A stretch of 15,363 nt of DNA from Pavlovales sp. CCMP2436 (taxonomy: Eukaryota; Haptophyta; Pavlovophyceae; Pavlovales), in assembly GCA_026770615.1 (NCBI GenBank), contig MU631546.1, positions 119,969-135,331 of the forward strand. Direction: 5' to 3'. The first letter of the stretch is position 1; each line of letters opens with the position of its first letter. The position numbers and the translations under genes are program-made. The notes under the pieces are model-generated. The model was not told the origin of the DNA. It did no database searches and saw nothing but the letters and a program-made list of their open reading frames with translations. Positions 6,917-14,074 of the stretch are shown one piece after another.

Positions 6917-8248
6917 ATGTCAAACGTCTATGGAACCGTTGATGCCGCTGTGACGGACGCGGTGTTTGACCCGTATGCGATTACCACAAGTGCGGTGACG
7001 CTACTCAGCTTTACAACTAGCGAATCACCACAGAATCAGACAAGGGACCTCGCAAAAACTATAAAGAAAAAAATACCAGTCGACACGAGTAACACCGAGC
7101 TAGTGCTTTCATTTAATAGTGCCCTGTTTACGGAGCCATTGGCCTACGTTGCGGAAGCTTCGCTACCGTTTTCGCTCGGCTCGGCGTCTACAAAGGCTGT
7201 TGGCATGCAGTGGCATTTTTCAGAGGCAAACCCGATCTCGGCGGGGTGCGTCGCAGTGCTAGGCGACTCGAAAGCGTTGCTGAGCGAGACCACGACCGAC
7301 CCGGGAGCATCGACATACACTGTTGTTCATTCTATCCCAGCTGGAGCCGTTTCAGCAACCACTTACACCATCAACGTCCTCAAATACACGCCCGGAGGAA
7401 CACAGCAGCGTCTTTTCTCCTGGAGCTCAACTGATACCCCCGCTATGGTTTGCGTAAAGTGGAAGGCCGCGATGGATCCATCGGTGCTATACTCTGGCTC
7501 TTCGCAATCCTTCGGCCACGCCGCGCTTTCGTATGATACCCCCTACGGTAAGTTTCTCGCGAGCTTCCTAGCGAGTACCGAGTGGGGGCTTTACAGCAAC
7601 AATGGTCTCAGCATTTATTATGAGATAGATCGGTTTTATGGAAGCAACGCGAGCAAGACTGGTCTAGGCCTCAACATCAGCACGGCGTTGAATGTAAGGT
7701 GGGAGCTGTTCATGGCTGCTACCCCGTTTGCAGGTATAGCGAGATGTGCCTATGTGAGGTCGGGTGTGGTCACAGACTCCACCAAACGGATCACCGTGGA
7801 TATTCTGGTCACTGGCTCGCAGGACTCGACAGCGCGCCAAGTGAAATACGATATTACAAGGCTGCTGGACGAGCAAAATTCCCTTCTCGACTTTTTTGAC
7901 CCCCTGCGTAAATACACGCTCCTCATATCAAATTCAGACGTGTTGTTCGATTTCCTCTTCTTTGCAGGCGACACAGAAGTAGTACGCAACTCAGAGGGGG
8001 CCACGTCGGTTTCCTTCTACACGCAAATTTACAGACCGGTCCTGCGCATCTGCGGAGGCACAATAGTCGGAAACGAGTACTCGGGTGTAGTGAGCCCCGT
8101 CTCGCGTCTGACCCTCCTCTCGGACGACACTCGAGCTCTAACTCTCAGTGATTTTGTGAATAAACGCCTACCCACGACGATCGGTCACGATTCCTTTTCT
8201 CGGGCGACATTATCGGACGTGCAAGCAACGGAGATCCTTTCAACGTGA
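6917..8248 (+). CDS. Large beta-rich virion protein, N-terminal part of a split gene
   Basis: A 443-residue frame from ATG 6917. It is rich in Ser, Thr and aromatic residues and in predicted beta strands, with no transmembrane segment and no recognised family. Phrases such as KTIKKKIPVDTSNTELVLSF and FFDPLRKYTLLISNSDVLFD look like ordered domains. Sensible sequence ends near 8190; the last 19 or so residues before the stop at 8246-8248 look like out-of-frame filler. From 8164 another frame is open and carries the discoidin-like domain, so the original protein was probably one chain of about 670 residues. The likely break is the loss of one base near the TTTT run at 8195-8198. The position among capsid and entry-type genes, with the carbohydrate-binding-like end, suggests a spike or attachment protein. 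That role is inferred. Confidence 0.7.
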   Translation: MSNVYGTVDAAVTDAVFDPYAITTSAVTLLSFTTSESPQNQTRDLAKTIKKKIPVDTSNTELVLSFNSALFTEPLAYVAEASLPFSLGSASTKAVGMQWHFSEANPISAGCVAVLGDSKALLSETTTDPGASTYTVVHSIPAGAVSATTYTINVLKYTPGGTQQRLFSWSSTDTPAMVCVKWKAAMDPSVLYSGSSQSFGHAALSYDTPYGKFLASFLASTEWGLYSNNGLSIYYEIDRFYGSNASKTGLGLNISTALNVRWELFMAATPFAGIARCAYVRSGVVTDSTKRITVDILVTGSQDSTARQVKYDITRLLDEQNSLLDFFDPLRKYTLLISNSDVLFDFLFFAGDTEVVRNSEGATSVSFYTQIYRPVLRICGGTIVGNEYSGVVSPVSRLTLLSDDTRALTLSDFVNKRLPTTIGHDSFSRATLSDVQATEILST

Positions 8249-8937
8249 TAGACAGTCTGGTGGCTCTGGCAGGCAAGGAGGTCGCAATCCTCAGTTGCAC
8301 CCCGACGTTGGATTCATGGCTCGTGACGACCGATAATGCGAAGGGAAGCGTCCAATACCATGTAACTCCTGCGTACAGCCCTAAAGACGTGGAGGTATTC
8401 ACCCGGGACTCCCCCACCTTTGTAAGCAACATTAACATTACAACAACTCAAGACTGGAATAACACCGAAGGGTGGAGAATCGTGAGTAGCACCACTTTCC
8501 AGAACAACGCTGCGTACGCCGCAAACGCAGCCTTTGATAAGCGTGCAGATACGTTTTGGGGTTCGGCCGATGGCACTTTCACTTCAGCGGGAGTAGGATC
8601 GCAGTTTTTGACAATCGAGTACCCACGCACCTACAAACTTTCAGCGCTTCGATTTGTGGGGAGTAGTCGCTACCCCGGGGCAACTGCACCGACCGCTTGG
8701 GTCCTGTCCGGTTCAAATGACAACACGACCTTCATCGATATCCAGTCGTATGAAAAAACAGATTGGGTGGCAAATCAAGCCGCGGCATTTGATGTAACAG
8801 TCGAACATGAAGCGTATCGTTACTACCGAGTGACTTTTACGAGGGTGACTGCAGGCAGTGGCTCGACGTACGTCAGCGTACCCGACCTAACCTTTATAAG
8901 TGTGCACCCGATCGGAGCTCATGTACTCATGTACTGA
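8164..8937 (+). pseudogene. C-terminal part of the split protein, with F5/8 type C (discoidin-like) domain
   Basis: The frame is open from 8164 and has no ATG start; the nearest start-like codon is GTG 8245. From about 8455 to 8905 it encodes a discoidin-like fold: a Trp-rich beginning (EGWRIVSSTTFQN), then AAFDKRADTFWGS, FLTIEYPRTYKLSALRFVG, AWVLSGSNDNTTF, and YRYYRVTFT near the end. This order (ending strands with Y-R-hydrophobic-x-F) is typical of F5/8C or CBM32 domains that bind sugars or lipids. It would let the particle attach to host glycans. The stop at 8935-8937 follows an 8-bp tandem duplication (8918-8933), and another frame stays open a further 57 bases to 8996, so the C-terminus may also be cut. 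The link to the 6917 frame is by adjacency and shared context. Confidence 0.65.
8918..8933 (+). repeat. 8-bp tandem duplication at the end of the discoidin-like gene
   Basis: CTCATGTA is present twice in tandem and is followed by CT, a partial third copy. It lies directly before the stop codon at 8935-8937. Its length shifts the frame, so it may have created that stop. The repeat is short, and chance cannot be excluded. Confidence 0.7.
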
Positions 8938-8999
8938 GTGCCCAGCCTGTTTCTGCCAGTTCGTTCAAAATAATCGTGGGGAGCGCTGACGGGTGAGTC

Positions 9000-9119
9000 A
9001 TGAGCATGATTGATTTCCCCATGATCTGGAACTTTTTTATCACGATTATAAAGAACGGGTGCATAGTAAACTCTGGGCTGTACACACTTTCATCGTCCGG
9101 GTTTACCAAAACTAGCTAG
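9000..9119 (+). CDS. Short hydrophobic frame, doubtful
   Basis: A 39-codon frame from ATG 9000 to TAG 9117-9119. It begins MSMIDFPMIWNFFITIIKNG and is hydrophobic in its first half. The same frame upstream of TGA 8994 continues what may be the original tail of the discoidin-like protein. It may be a remnant of more coding sequence or a small membrane peptide. I do not recognise it, and it is too short to trust. Confidence 0.25.
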   Translation: MSMIDFPMIWNFFITIIKNGCIVNSGLYTLSSSGFTKTS

Positions 9120-9226
9120 AGAGCTAGAGAGCTAGAGAGATAACTAGATAACTAGATAACTAGATAAAGAGCTAACGAACCAGTAAATAAAAAAAAGACC
9201 AAAAAAGGTCAAAAAAGCTAGCTAGT
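9109..9226 (+). repeat. CTAG-based tandem repeats and A-rich hairpins before the lipase gene
   Basis: CTAGAGAG/CTAGATAA-type units repeat from about 9112 to 9167. ACTAGCTAG (9111-9119) and its reverse complement (9218-9226) bracket the stretch. Within it, GACC-AAAAAA-GGTC (9197-9210) forms a small hairpin. The stretch is non-coding and probably includes the lipase promoter. Confidence 0.6.
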
Positions 9227-9233
9227 ATTACAA

Positions 9234-9842
9234 ATGGACAAATTTAAGCAAGACGCTACAAATCTCGCACGAGCAACATACATGCCCCTCCCACAGGCCG
9301 CGGCATTCGGAGAAAAACTCGGCTATAAACTCGACACCGATCTCTCTCGCCCCAACACCATGGTCTTCGTCGATCAAAGTGGGCAGCCGACCGTAGCTCA
9401 CTGTGGATCTGTCACCGCAAAAGACTGGCTGGTGGACGATGCGCTGATCGCGGTGGGCGCACACAATAACACAGATCGACTAAATCTCAGTCGGAGCATA
9501 ACGGCTGCCGCTGAGAAAAAATATGGTAAGCCGGCGCACTCGGTCGGGCACAGCTTAGGCGGAAGACTCGCAGAGCAGTCAGGGGCAGGTGGGCGAATCC
9601 TGACCATTAACAAAGTGGCCGGGTTGGGCGATATCGGTCGTCGTCAGCCAAGTGGCACTCGGCAGACCGATGTCCAGGTGGGCAACGATGCGGTGTCGGC
9701 ACTGTCTAGTCTTGCTCGTCGTCCGGAGAGCCAGCCGATAGTGTATGCCAAACAGCGGGGTCAGGCAAATCGGTTCCTACCGGGCCCATTTCGATACCTG
9801 TTGAATACGGCCAGGTCTCACTCGCTTGGTAACTTTCGTTGA
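9234..9842 (+). CDS. Lipase-like alpha/beta hydrolase (class 3 type)
   Basis: A 202-residue protein predicted to hydrolyse ester bonds of lipids. The nucleophile elbow is GHSLGG at residues 105-110 (Ser107), just after a helix-strand unit (TAAAEKKYGKPAHSV) as in class 3 lipases. HCGS (56-59) may form the oxyanion loop. Asp146 or Asp152 (DVQVGND) and His196 (SHSLGNF, near the C-terminus) are candidates for the rest of the triad. There is no signal peptide or membrane segment. Lipase-like genes occur in virophages and polinton-like viruses, where they are thought to help release from or entry through membranes. The start ATG 9234 follows AAAAAA runs. The frame is intact, and this is the last rightward gene. 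Confidence 0.8.
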   Translation: MDKFKQDATNLARATYMPLPQAAAFGEKLGYKLDTDLSRPNTMVFVDQSGQPTVAHCGSVTAKDWLVDDALIAVGAHNNTDRLNLSRSITAAAEKKYGKPAHSVGHSLGGRLAEQSGAGGRILTINKVAGLGDIGRRQPSGTRQTDVQVGNDAVSALSSLARRPESQPIVYAKQRGQANRFLPGPFRYLLNTARSHSLGNFR

Positions 9843-10028
9843 TCGAATGGAAAACCATCGGTGGAACCCCAAAAGGGGTGGAAATAAAAGGGAGAAACAT
9901 CCCTGTAAGCTTTCGGGTATGCTTGATCTCTCTGCGCTCGTTTTTATACTCGTTTTTGATCCGCTGTTTCCCGCACTTGAAATCGCACTGCATCTGATAG
10001 CTGCTGGTAGTCATTACTTATCTATCTT
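9843..10028. other. Convergent intergenic region
   Basis: This lies between the end of the rightward lipase and the end of the leftward split gene at 10029. It contains a 5-bp hairpin (ACCCC-AAAA-GGGGT, 9866-9879) followed by AATAAA (9883-9888) on the plus strand, which would serve as a polyadenylation signal for the rightward block. Overlapping open frames exist on both strands: a hydrophobic one on plus and a Lys/Arg-rich one on minus. Neither is convincing. Confidence 0.4.
9883..9888 (+). terminator. Candidate polyadenylation signal after the lipase gene
   Basis: AATAAA lies 41 bases after the lipase stop, right after a small GC-rich hairpin, between convergent genes. The position suits the end of the rightward transcripts. 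It is a six-base motif, so the support is modest. Confidence 0.4.
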
Positions 10029-10223
10029 TCAGTGGGGGATATTTTTTTTCTGTTGGAGCTCCATAAGACGGAGCAAAACCAGGGGTGTCTCGCACTCATC
10101 GAGGATCTCCTCCTGCTCATCATCGCAATTCACAACTCGCAGGGTTTGCTCGTCAGCCACGAACCGAGCGAATGGTATTATGCTGTTGGTTGCTGACTCA
10201 ATAAGATCGCCCCTGACGATAAA

Positions 10224-10394
10224 GGTACCATCCGGCTCTTAGAAAAGGCGTAACGTACGGGGATTATCCGCGGTATCCGTGGGGCCCCGTGGGCCCCCGG
10301 GCTATGTGACAAGTTAGTTATATGTTAGTCACATAGGCGCCTCCGGCGGGGCCCCCGGGGGCCCTGCGGGGCTTTCTAAGAGCCGGGGTACCAT
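10224..10394. repeat. 8-bp target-site duplication GGTACCAT
   Basis: GGTACCAT at 10224-10231 and 10387-10394 directly flanks the 155-bp element on both sides. An exact 8-bp duplication at the outer ends of a terminal inverted repeat is the signature of transposase-mediated insertion. Confidence 0.9.
10232..10386. mobile_element. 155-bp MITE-like DNA transposon
   Basis: The element has 14-bp perfect terminal inverted repeats (CCGGCTCTTAGAAA) and is flanked by exact 8-bp direct repeats. It has no coding capacity. The interior is palindromic and GC-rich, with runs of GGGGCCCC type and a 9-bp inverted repeat (CTATGTGAC 10302-10310 with 10328-10336). It is therefore a non-autonomous element. An 8-bp target-site duplication is usual for hAT and P elements and possible for Merlin and Mutator types. 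The ends do not match a consensus I can name, so the superfamily is left open. Its presence inside a viral gene means this viral copy has sat in a host genome that has an active transposase. Confidence 0.88.
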
Positions 10395-10549
10395 CGTCAA
10401 CAGATTGCAGGACAACGTCAATGTCGCCAAAATTAGAATGACCAAAAAGATCGCTATTTTCGTTGCGACGAGCCTTCCTGCCTGCGTTAAGCGATAGAAG
10501 GGTTTCGAATTCCGTGTTGATGCACATGGCTGCTGGTTATACTGGTAGC

Positions 10550-10562
10550 TGAGATATTTATT
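10550..10562 (-). promoter_or_regulatory. A-rich promoter box AATAAATATCTCA
   Basis: On the minus strand this 13-base sequence ends 22 bases before ATG 10527. The identical 13 bases occur 24 bases before ATG 15205. Two exact copies at the same spacing before two genes suggest a promoter element. Confidence 0.6.
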
Positions 10563-10600
10563 TGACCTGACATAACGCATCCTCCTACTCTTCTCACTCC

Positions 10601-10909
10601 TCACTCCTCCTCGCCTTCATCCGAGTCGCTGTCGTCCACGAACATCGGGGGTGGGCACGGTGTCGAATTGGAGCGGGGTTGGGCCCTTTGCCCTTGCGAC
10701 ATATCGATGACAACGCACTCAACACCGAGCTCTGCATAGTACTCCAATTTTTCGCGACTTGGAGGAGAAGTCACCACGACTTCGACCACCTTGACCAGCT
10801 TCAGGTTTCCGACTCCGACTTCACCGACTCCACCGACTCCACCGATAGTATCAAACACGGCCAGATCGGCAATGTAGCGGCCGTCTCCCGTCTCCCGCAG
10901 GGTACTCCT
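10601..10909 (-). pseudogene. CoiA-like PD-(D/E)XK nuclease domain, cut off from the helicase
   Basis: This minus-strand frame is open from 10909 to the stop at 10601 and lacks an ATG at its beginning. It reads GRYIADLAVFDT, a Gly/Val-rich insert, then LVKVVEVVVTSPPSREKL and ECVVID. The D in ADL (codon 10865-10867), the E in VVEV (codon 10781-10783) and the following strand-helix layout resemble PD-(D/E)XK nucleases of the CoiA competence type, in which the acidic residue is followed by a T/S and a helix. The last 35 residues are Pro-, Asp- and Glu-rich. It overlaps the end of the helicase frame, and a 7-bp tandem duplication at 10883-10896 accounts for the shift, so it was probably the C-terminal domain of the helicase protein. 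No K of the classic motif is seen, so activity is uncertain. Confidence 0.55.
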
Positions 10910-12656
10910 CTATGGCTCCTTGTCCTGCTGCTCTAGCAAGCCCGAATTGCCGAGCCTTCTCTGTTCGGTGTTCCACACCCTCACCCATGTATCGCGTCTC
11001 CTTGGAACACGAAACGATAGAGATCTGCTCGCGACACCGAACGCGACTGACTGCCACGTAGAGCATCCGAACATCCCATATCATGTTCATGTCGAGGTAG
11101 AGCTTGCCGCCTTCGAAAGTTATGCCCTGGTAGCTGTGTATGGTCGATGTGGGCGAGAACGTGATACCGACCCCGATATGGGCTGTGAGATCCACACCGC
11201 CGAAAGTTGGTGCTAGCTTGTCCGCTCGGAAGCGTGTGCCATTGACCAGCACTGTCCCGCGAATCGTTTTTGTGCACTTCCACTCGACCTCGCCACACGA
11301 AGCCCCACCGAAGTCGCTCGTAGCCAGCTCACGGGCATATGCAAGAGCCACTGAGCTGTACGCTGTAAGGGGAGCCAAGTCGACCTCTCTCCCGCCCCCG
11401 CCCTCGCCCCCTCCATCGATCCCTATCTCGGTCCCTATCTCGATTCCTCCATAGATCCCTCCATCGCCCCCGCCGCCCTTGAGCTTGGTGTGCCTTTTCA
11501 CGTAGAGTTCGCGCTTGGCCGGGCTGGCAAAGTTGACATCTTCCAGCGTCTCTGCTGTCATGCATGTACACTTCTCGATTGCCGTCTGCCCGCAGTGAGG
11601 GCAGACGCGTGTAGCAGCGAGAATTACGTCTCCGTTTCGCATCTCCTCGCACACCTTGTAGACCGAGCTGTGCTGCTCCTCTGGTATCGCGTCGCAGATA
11701 AACTTGCGGGCCTCTATGACCGCGTCGACCGGATCTGCGCCGCCGTATCCACCCGCAATGAAGAGGCCGCCAGTGGTGTTTGCTATCACGTATCGCAGTC
11801 CCTCCTGGATCGACATTAACAGCGGGTCGCTTGTGCGCTTCACGCCCTCGTCGTGGTAGCGACGTAGTCCTTCGAGGTTCATGCTCGCACTGTCTACTGG
11901 CTGGCACTGCATCGGGACACTCGTGAACGGGCAGTAGTCGCCGAGGAAGAACAGCCTCGCGCCCCATTCCCGAGCAAAGCCCTCAATTTTTAATCGTTGT
12001 TGCTGCGTCAGCATGGTGGCTTCGTCGACGATGATGTTGGCTGGCGGGCGTCTGTTTAGGTCGCGCGTCCGCTCTTCGGTGAATACTCGGCCGCCAAGCA
12101 GTCGAGCGTGGCACATGGTCTGTGTGAAGCCCTTTTTCAAAGCGTCCAGGCGAAGCAGATGAGTGGGCGAGCAAAACACGGTATCGGTAAGGCTCCCGTC
12201 TAACACTGCAGCCAGTATAAGGGTGGTTTTACCTGAGCCGGCCGCACCAGTTATTATGGCTGGGAGTCCAGATGCGGCTGTAAGCGGGCCGAGAAGCTCG
12301 TTGTTCCGGGGTTTGTAATACCCATTTTTATTCTCGTAGTCTGGTAGGTGAAATACGAGGTTGACGTGGTCGACTTTCAGGTTAGACAGGGTCGGTGTGG
12401 CTGCGACGTCGGGCATGGACCCGGAACTTTTGATGATAAATGTTGGGAGCATAAGCCGGTTATAGTCGAGCTCTCGATCCATCAAGCAATAGAGGCCGTC
12501 CGTTACCAACTCGAGACATGCAGGGAGTACAAATGCCTGACAAACGGCCTGCACACGCTGGCAAGCGGTGATATATGCAGACGCGCCCAAGCCAGCGCAG
12601 CCGACTAAGGCACGCAGCAGGCAATGGGCGACGCAGCGCTCAGACCAGCAAAACAT
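10851..12656 (-). CDS. SF1 DNA helicase (RecD/Pif1-like)
   Basis: This would unwind DNA during replication. In the 601-residue frame, motif I GAAGSGKTT is at 137-145, Ia SPTH at 163-166, II IIVDEA at 208-213, III LGDYCPF with Gln250 at 238-250, IV ILAATR at 345-350, V HSYQG at 507-511 and VI VAVSR at 534-538. The set is complete for superfamily 1B. A CPHC...CTC cluster (Cys352, 355, 363, 365) between motifs IV and V may bind zinc. The first 58 residues are Cys/Ala-rich and doubtful; ATG 12482 (MDRELDY) or 12452 (MLPTF) is a better start. The last 13 or so residues are read in a shifted frame after a 7-bp duplication (10883-10896), beyond which a nuclease-like domain continues in another frame. 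It would pair with a host polymerase, as no viral polymerase is seen. Confidence 0.85.
   Translation of the reverse strand: MFCWSERCVAHCLLRALVGCAGLGASAYITACQRVQAVCQAFVLPACLELVTDGLYCLMDRELDYNRLMLPTFIIKSSGSMPDVAATPTLSNLKVDHVNLVFHLPDYENKNGYYKPRNNELLGPLTAASGLPAIITGAAGSGKTTLILAAVLDGSLTDTVFCSPTHLLRLDALKKGFTQTMCHARLLGGRVFTEERTRDLNRRPPANIIVDEATMLTQQQRLKIEGFAREWGARLFFLGDYCPFTSVPMQCQPVDSASMNLEGLRRYHDEGVKRTSDPLLMSIQEGLRYVIANTTGGLFIAGGYGGADPVDAVIEARKFICDAIPEEQHSSVYKVCEEMRNGDVILAATRVCPHCGQTAIEKCTCMTAETLEDVNFASPAKRELYVKRHTKLKGGGGDGGIYGGIEIGTEIGIDGGGEGGGGREVDLAPLTAYSSVALAYARELATSDFGGASCGEVEWKCTKTIRGTVLVNGTRFRADKLAPTFGGVDLTAHIGVGITFSPTSTIHSYQGITFEGGKLYLDMNMIWDVRMLYVAVSRVRCREQISIVSCSKETRYMGEGVEHRTEKARQFGLARAAGQGAIEEYPAGDGRRPLHCRSGRV
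10883..10896. repeat. 7-bp tandem duplication between helicase and nuclease domains
   Basis: GTCTCCC is present twice in tandem on the plus strand. Its length is one base modulo three, and it lies exactly where the helicase frame stops making sense and the nuclease-like frame begins to. It is the likely mutation that separated the two domains. Confidence 0.85.
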
Positions 12657-12688
12657 TCAGAACAGTCAGACGCCAGCTTGAATCCCTA

Positions 12689-14038
12689 TCAGTCAATATA
12701 TGCAGACACATGAGCTGTTGTGTTTACTCCTCCGAGCGGGTGCTCTATTTCGATGGTATTTTCACCTATTGTTCGTATATGAACTCGGGTTTCATCGAGG
12801 TTGGGGTCTTCGAGTGCCAATGCAAAATATTGCTGAGCTTGCACCTCTGAACCACACATGTGAAAGCGGGTGCTGAGGCTGGTACTCATCCCGATACCCA
12901 CGGCCTTTGCGTAATGGCGAATCCCATTTTCCTTCGTATGAGATGTTTCGTCCCATGAAATCGGGACGCTATCGAAGGAAACCATAGCCAGATGTGCCTC
13001 AAATGTAACACCACACATCAACCAAAATCGTGCCTCTGGGAATGTCAGAATCTTGGGGACTGCTGGTGCCTGGAGCTTATAAAAACCCCGATCGTCGACT
13101 TCGTAGCTTCGAGCAATCTTGGTAGTGTAGACGTTTGTCAGTGTTTCGTGTATTTTGTCGGCTGTAATATAATCCACATTGAGATCGGGGGTTACGCTCA
13201 GTAGGTATTCTATTATTTTTTCTGAGCATACCGTTGTGAAGTCGACTGTGAGGGTGTTAATGGCCAAAAGACCTTCAATTTTTTGCGAGAGCATGTCTCT
13301 CATCTCATCATAACTCGACAAAGTAAACACTTCGCTGATTTTACCAATGCAGCAACCGGGTTTGGCGAGAAAGGGAGTCATGCAAAGATCGAACGCCCGA
13401 GTATAAGCTTTTGATTGATCCACGTTGATGATATCCTCGGCGAGTATACGCGGCTTCTTCTGTCGTAATGCTACATCTTCCCCCTCTAGCTCGACCTCTC
13501 TCTCTTCTGGTTCTCCACGGGGGAAGGTATCATACAACTCAAAGAGACAACGACCCGTGAGAAGAACCGCTTGTATGCATGCACAGAACACATCTGGGCC
13601 TATTTCTGCAGAGTTCATTGTTGCTCTTTTAATTTGTGGCTTCCACATCACATAAGACCACAGATTAAATGGTGTCTGGAGGGCGTACACCGTTCCATCT
13701 CCGCGTAGAATTCGTTGCGGGCAGCTATAGCTAGTGCTCGGGTAGGTTATTAGTGTAGTGTCGGTCTGCTGGAGCTCTGCGTGTTTAGCGGTCATCTCCG
13801 CCGCATCTAGCTTGACAACTTCGCTATCACTTGTTATAAACCCAAACGTCGACGCAGTGAAAGCTTCGACGTGCGTAGGGGTTGTTAGAAGCATTTTTAT
13901 AGGCGTTTTAATCACACCGTGAACTTTGCCCGTTACGGGATTTGGGTTCTCCACGTGCAAATAAGAGCCGAATTTGGGGTACAGCGGCGAAATGATCGTC
14001 AGTGAGTTGGCCCCAGAGAGCTGAATAATTTCCTTCAT
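12689..14038 (-). CDS. Unknown 449-residue protein, replication-block candidate
   Basis: An intact frame from ATG 14038 that ends 32 bases before the longest helicase frame. It is a soluble protein of mixed alpha/beta character with no signal peptide or membrane segment. Visible traits are an N-terminal strand-rich part (MKEIIQLSGANSLTIISPLY), a charged linker at about residues 175-190 (EEREVELEGED) and a Cys pair at GCCIGKISEV. I found no nucleotide-binding, HUH or nuclease motif and do not recognise the family. Sitting between the helicase and two other unknown genes on the same strand, it is a candidate replication or regulatory protein. It is one of the largest intact genes here, so it was probably important to the virus. 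Confidence 0.75.
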   Translation of the reverse strand: MKEIIQLSGANSLTIISPLYPKFGSYLHVENPNPVTGKVHGVIKTPIKMLLTTPTHVEAFTASTFGFITSDSEVVKLDAAEMTAKHAELQQTDTTLITYPSTSYSCPQRILRGDGTVYALQTPFNLWSYVMWKPQIKRATMNSAEIGPDVFCACIQAVLLTGRCLFELYDTFPRGEPEEREVELEGEDVALRQKKPRILAEDIINVDQSKAYTRAFDLCMTPFLAKPGCCIGKISEVFTLSSYDEMRDMLSQKIEGLLAINTLTVDFTTVCSEKIIEYLLSVTPDLNVDYITADKIHETLTNVYTTKIARSYEVDDRGFYKLQAPAVPKILTFPEARFWLMCGVTFEAHLAMVSFDSVPISWDETSHTKENGIRHYAKAVGIGMSTSLSTRFHMCGSEVQAQQYFALALEDPNLDETRVHIRTIGENTIEIEHPLGGVNTTAHVSAYID

Positions 14039-14074
14039 TATGTGTATATCAGTGTGCTTGATTCCACCTAGAAT

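Larger units (their letters stand above)
10029..10527 (-). pseudogene. Unknown small protein gene interrupted by a MITE-like element
   Basis: The gene starts at ATG 10527 (MCINTEFETLLSLNAGRK) and ends at TGA 10029-10031. Its two coding parts are 10387-10527 and about 10029-10231. The 155-bp element at 10232-10386, plus one copy of the 8-bp target site, lies between them. The frames on the two sides differ by exactly the inserted length, so the pieces are one gene. The second part is acidic (NCDDEQEEILDECETP) and ends LMELQQKKNIPH. About 110 residues would be encoded without the element. I do not recognise the family. An A-rich box (10550-10562) sits 22 bases upstream of the ATG. It follows the helicase-nuclease gene on the same strand. 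Confidence 0.65.

Noticed and set aside
8164..8248. Programmed -1 ribosomal frameshift joining the two parts of the large protein
   Set aside because: No heptamer of the X XXY YYZ type is present in the zero frame of the overlap, and other genes in the window are clearly broken, so a mutation is more economical.
9706..10242. Frames on both strands across the lipase end and convergent region (hydrophobic on plus, Lys/Arg-rich on minus)
   Set aside because: Each overlaps better-supported genes, and neither shows a family pattern. The plus frame also crosses the split gene and its target site.
11329..11967. 212-codon minus-strand frame
   Set aside because: It lies entirely within the helicase gene in another frame; Arg-rich shadow of a GC-rich coding sequence.
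12482..12656. First 58 codons of the helicase frame as a signal or membrane segment
   Set aside because: Cys/Ala-rich and mildly hydrophobic, but a helicase has no reason for export and better ATG starts exist at 12482 and 12452; probably upstream non-coding sequence.
12689..14038. HUH endonuclease or polymerase hidden in the 449-residue protein
   Set aside because: No HxH pair with a downstream tyrosine motif and no polymerase motifs are visible.
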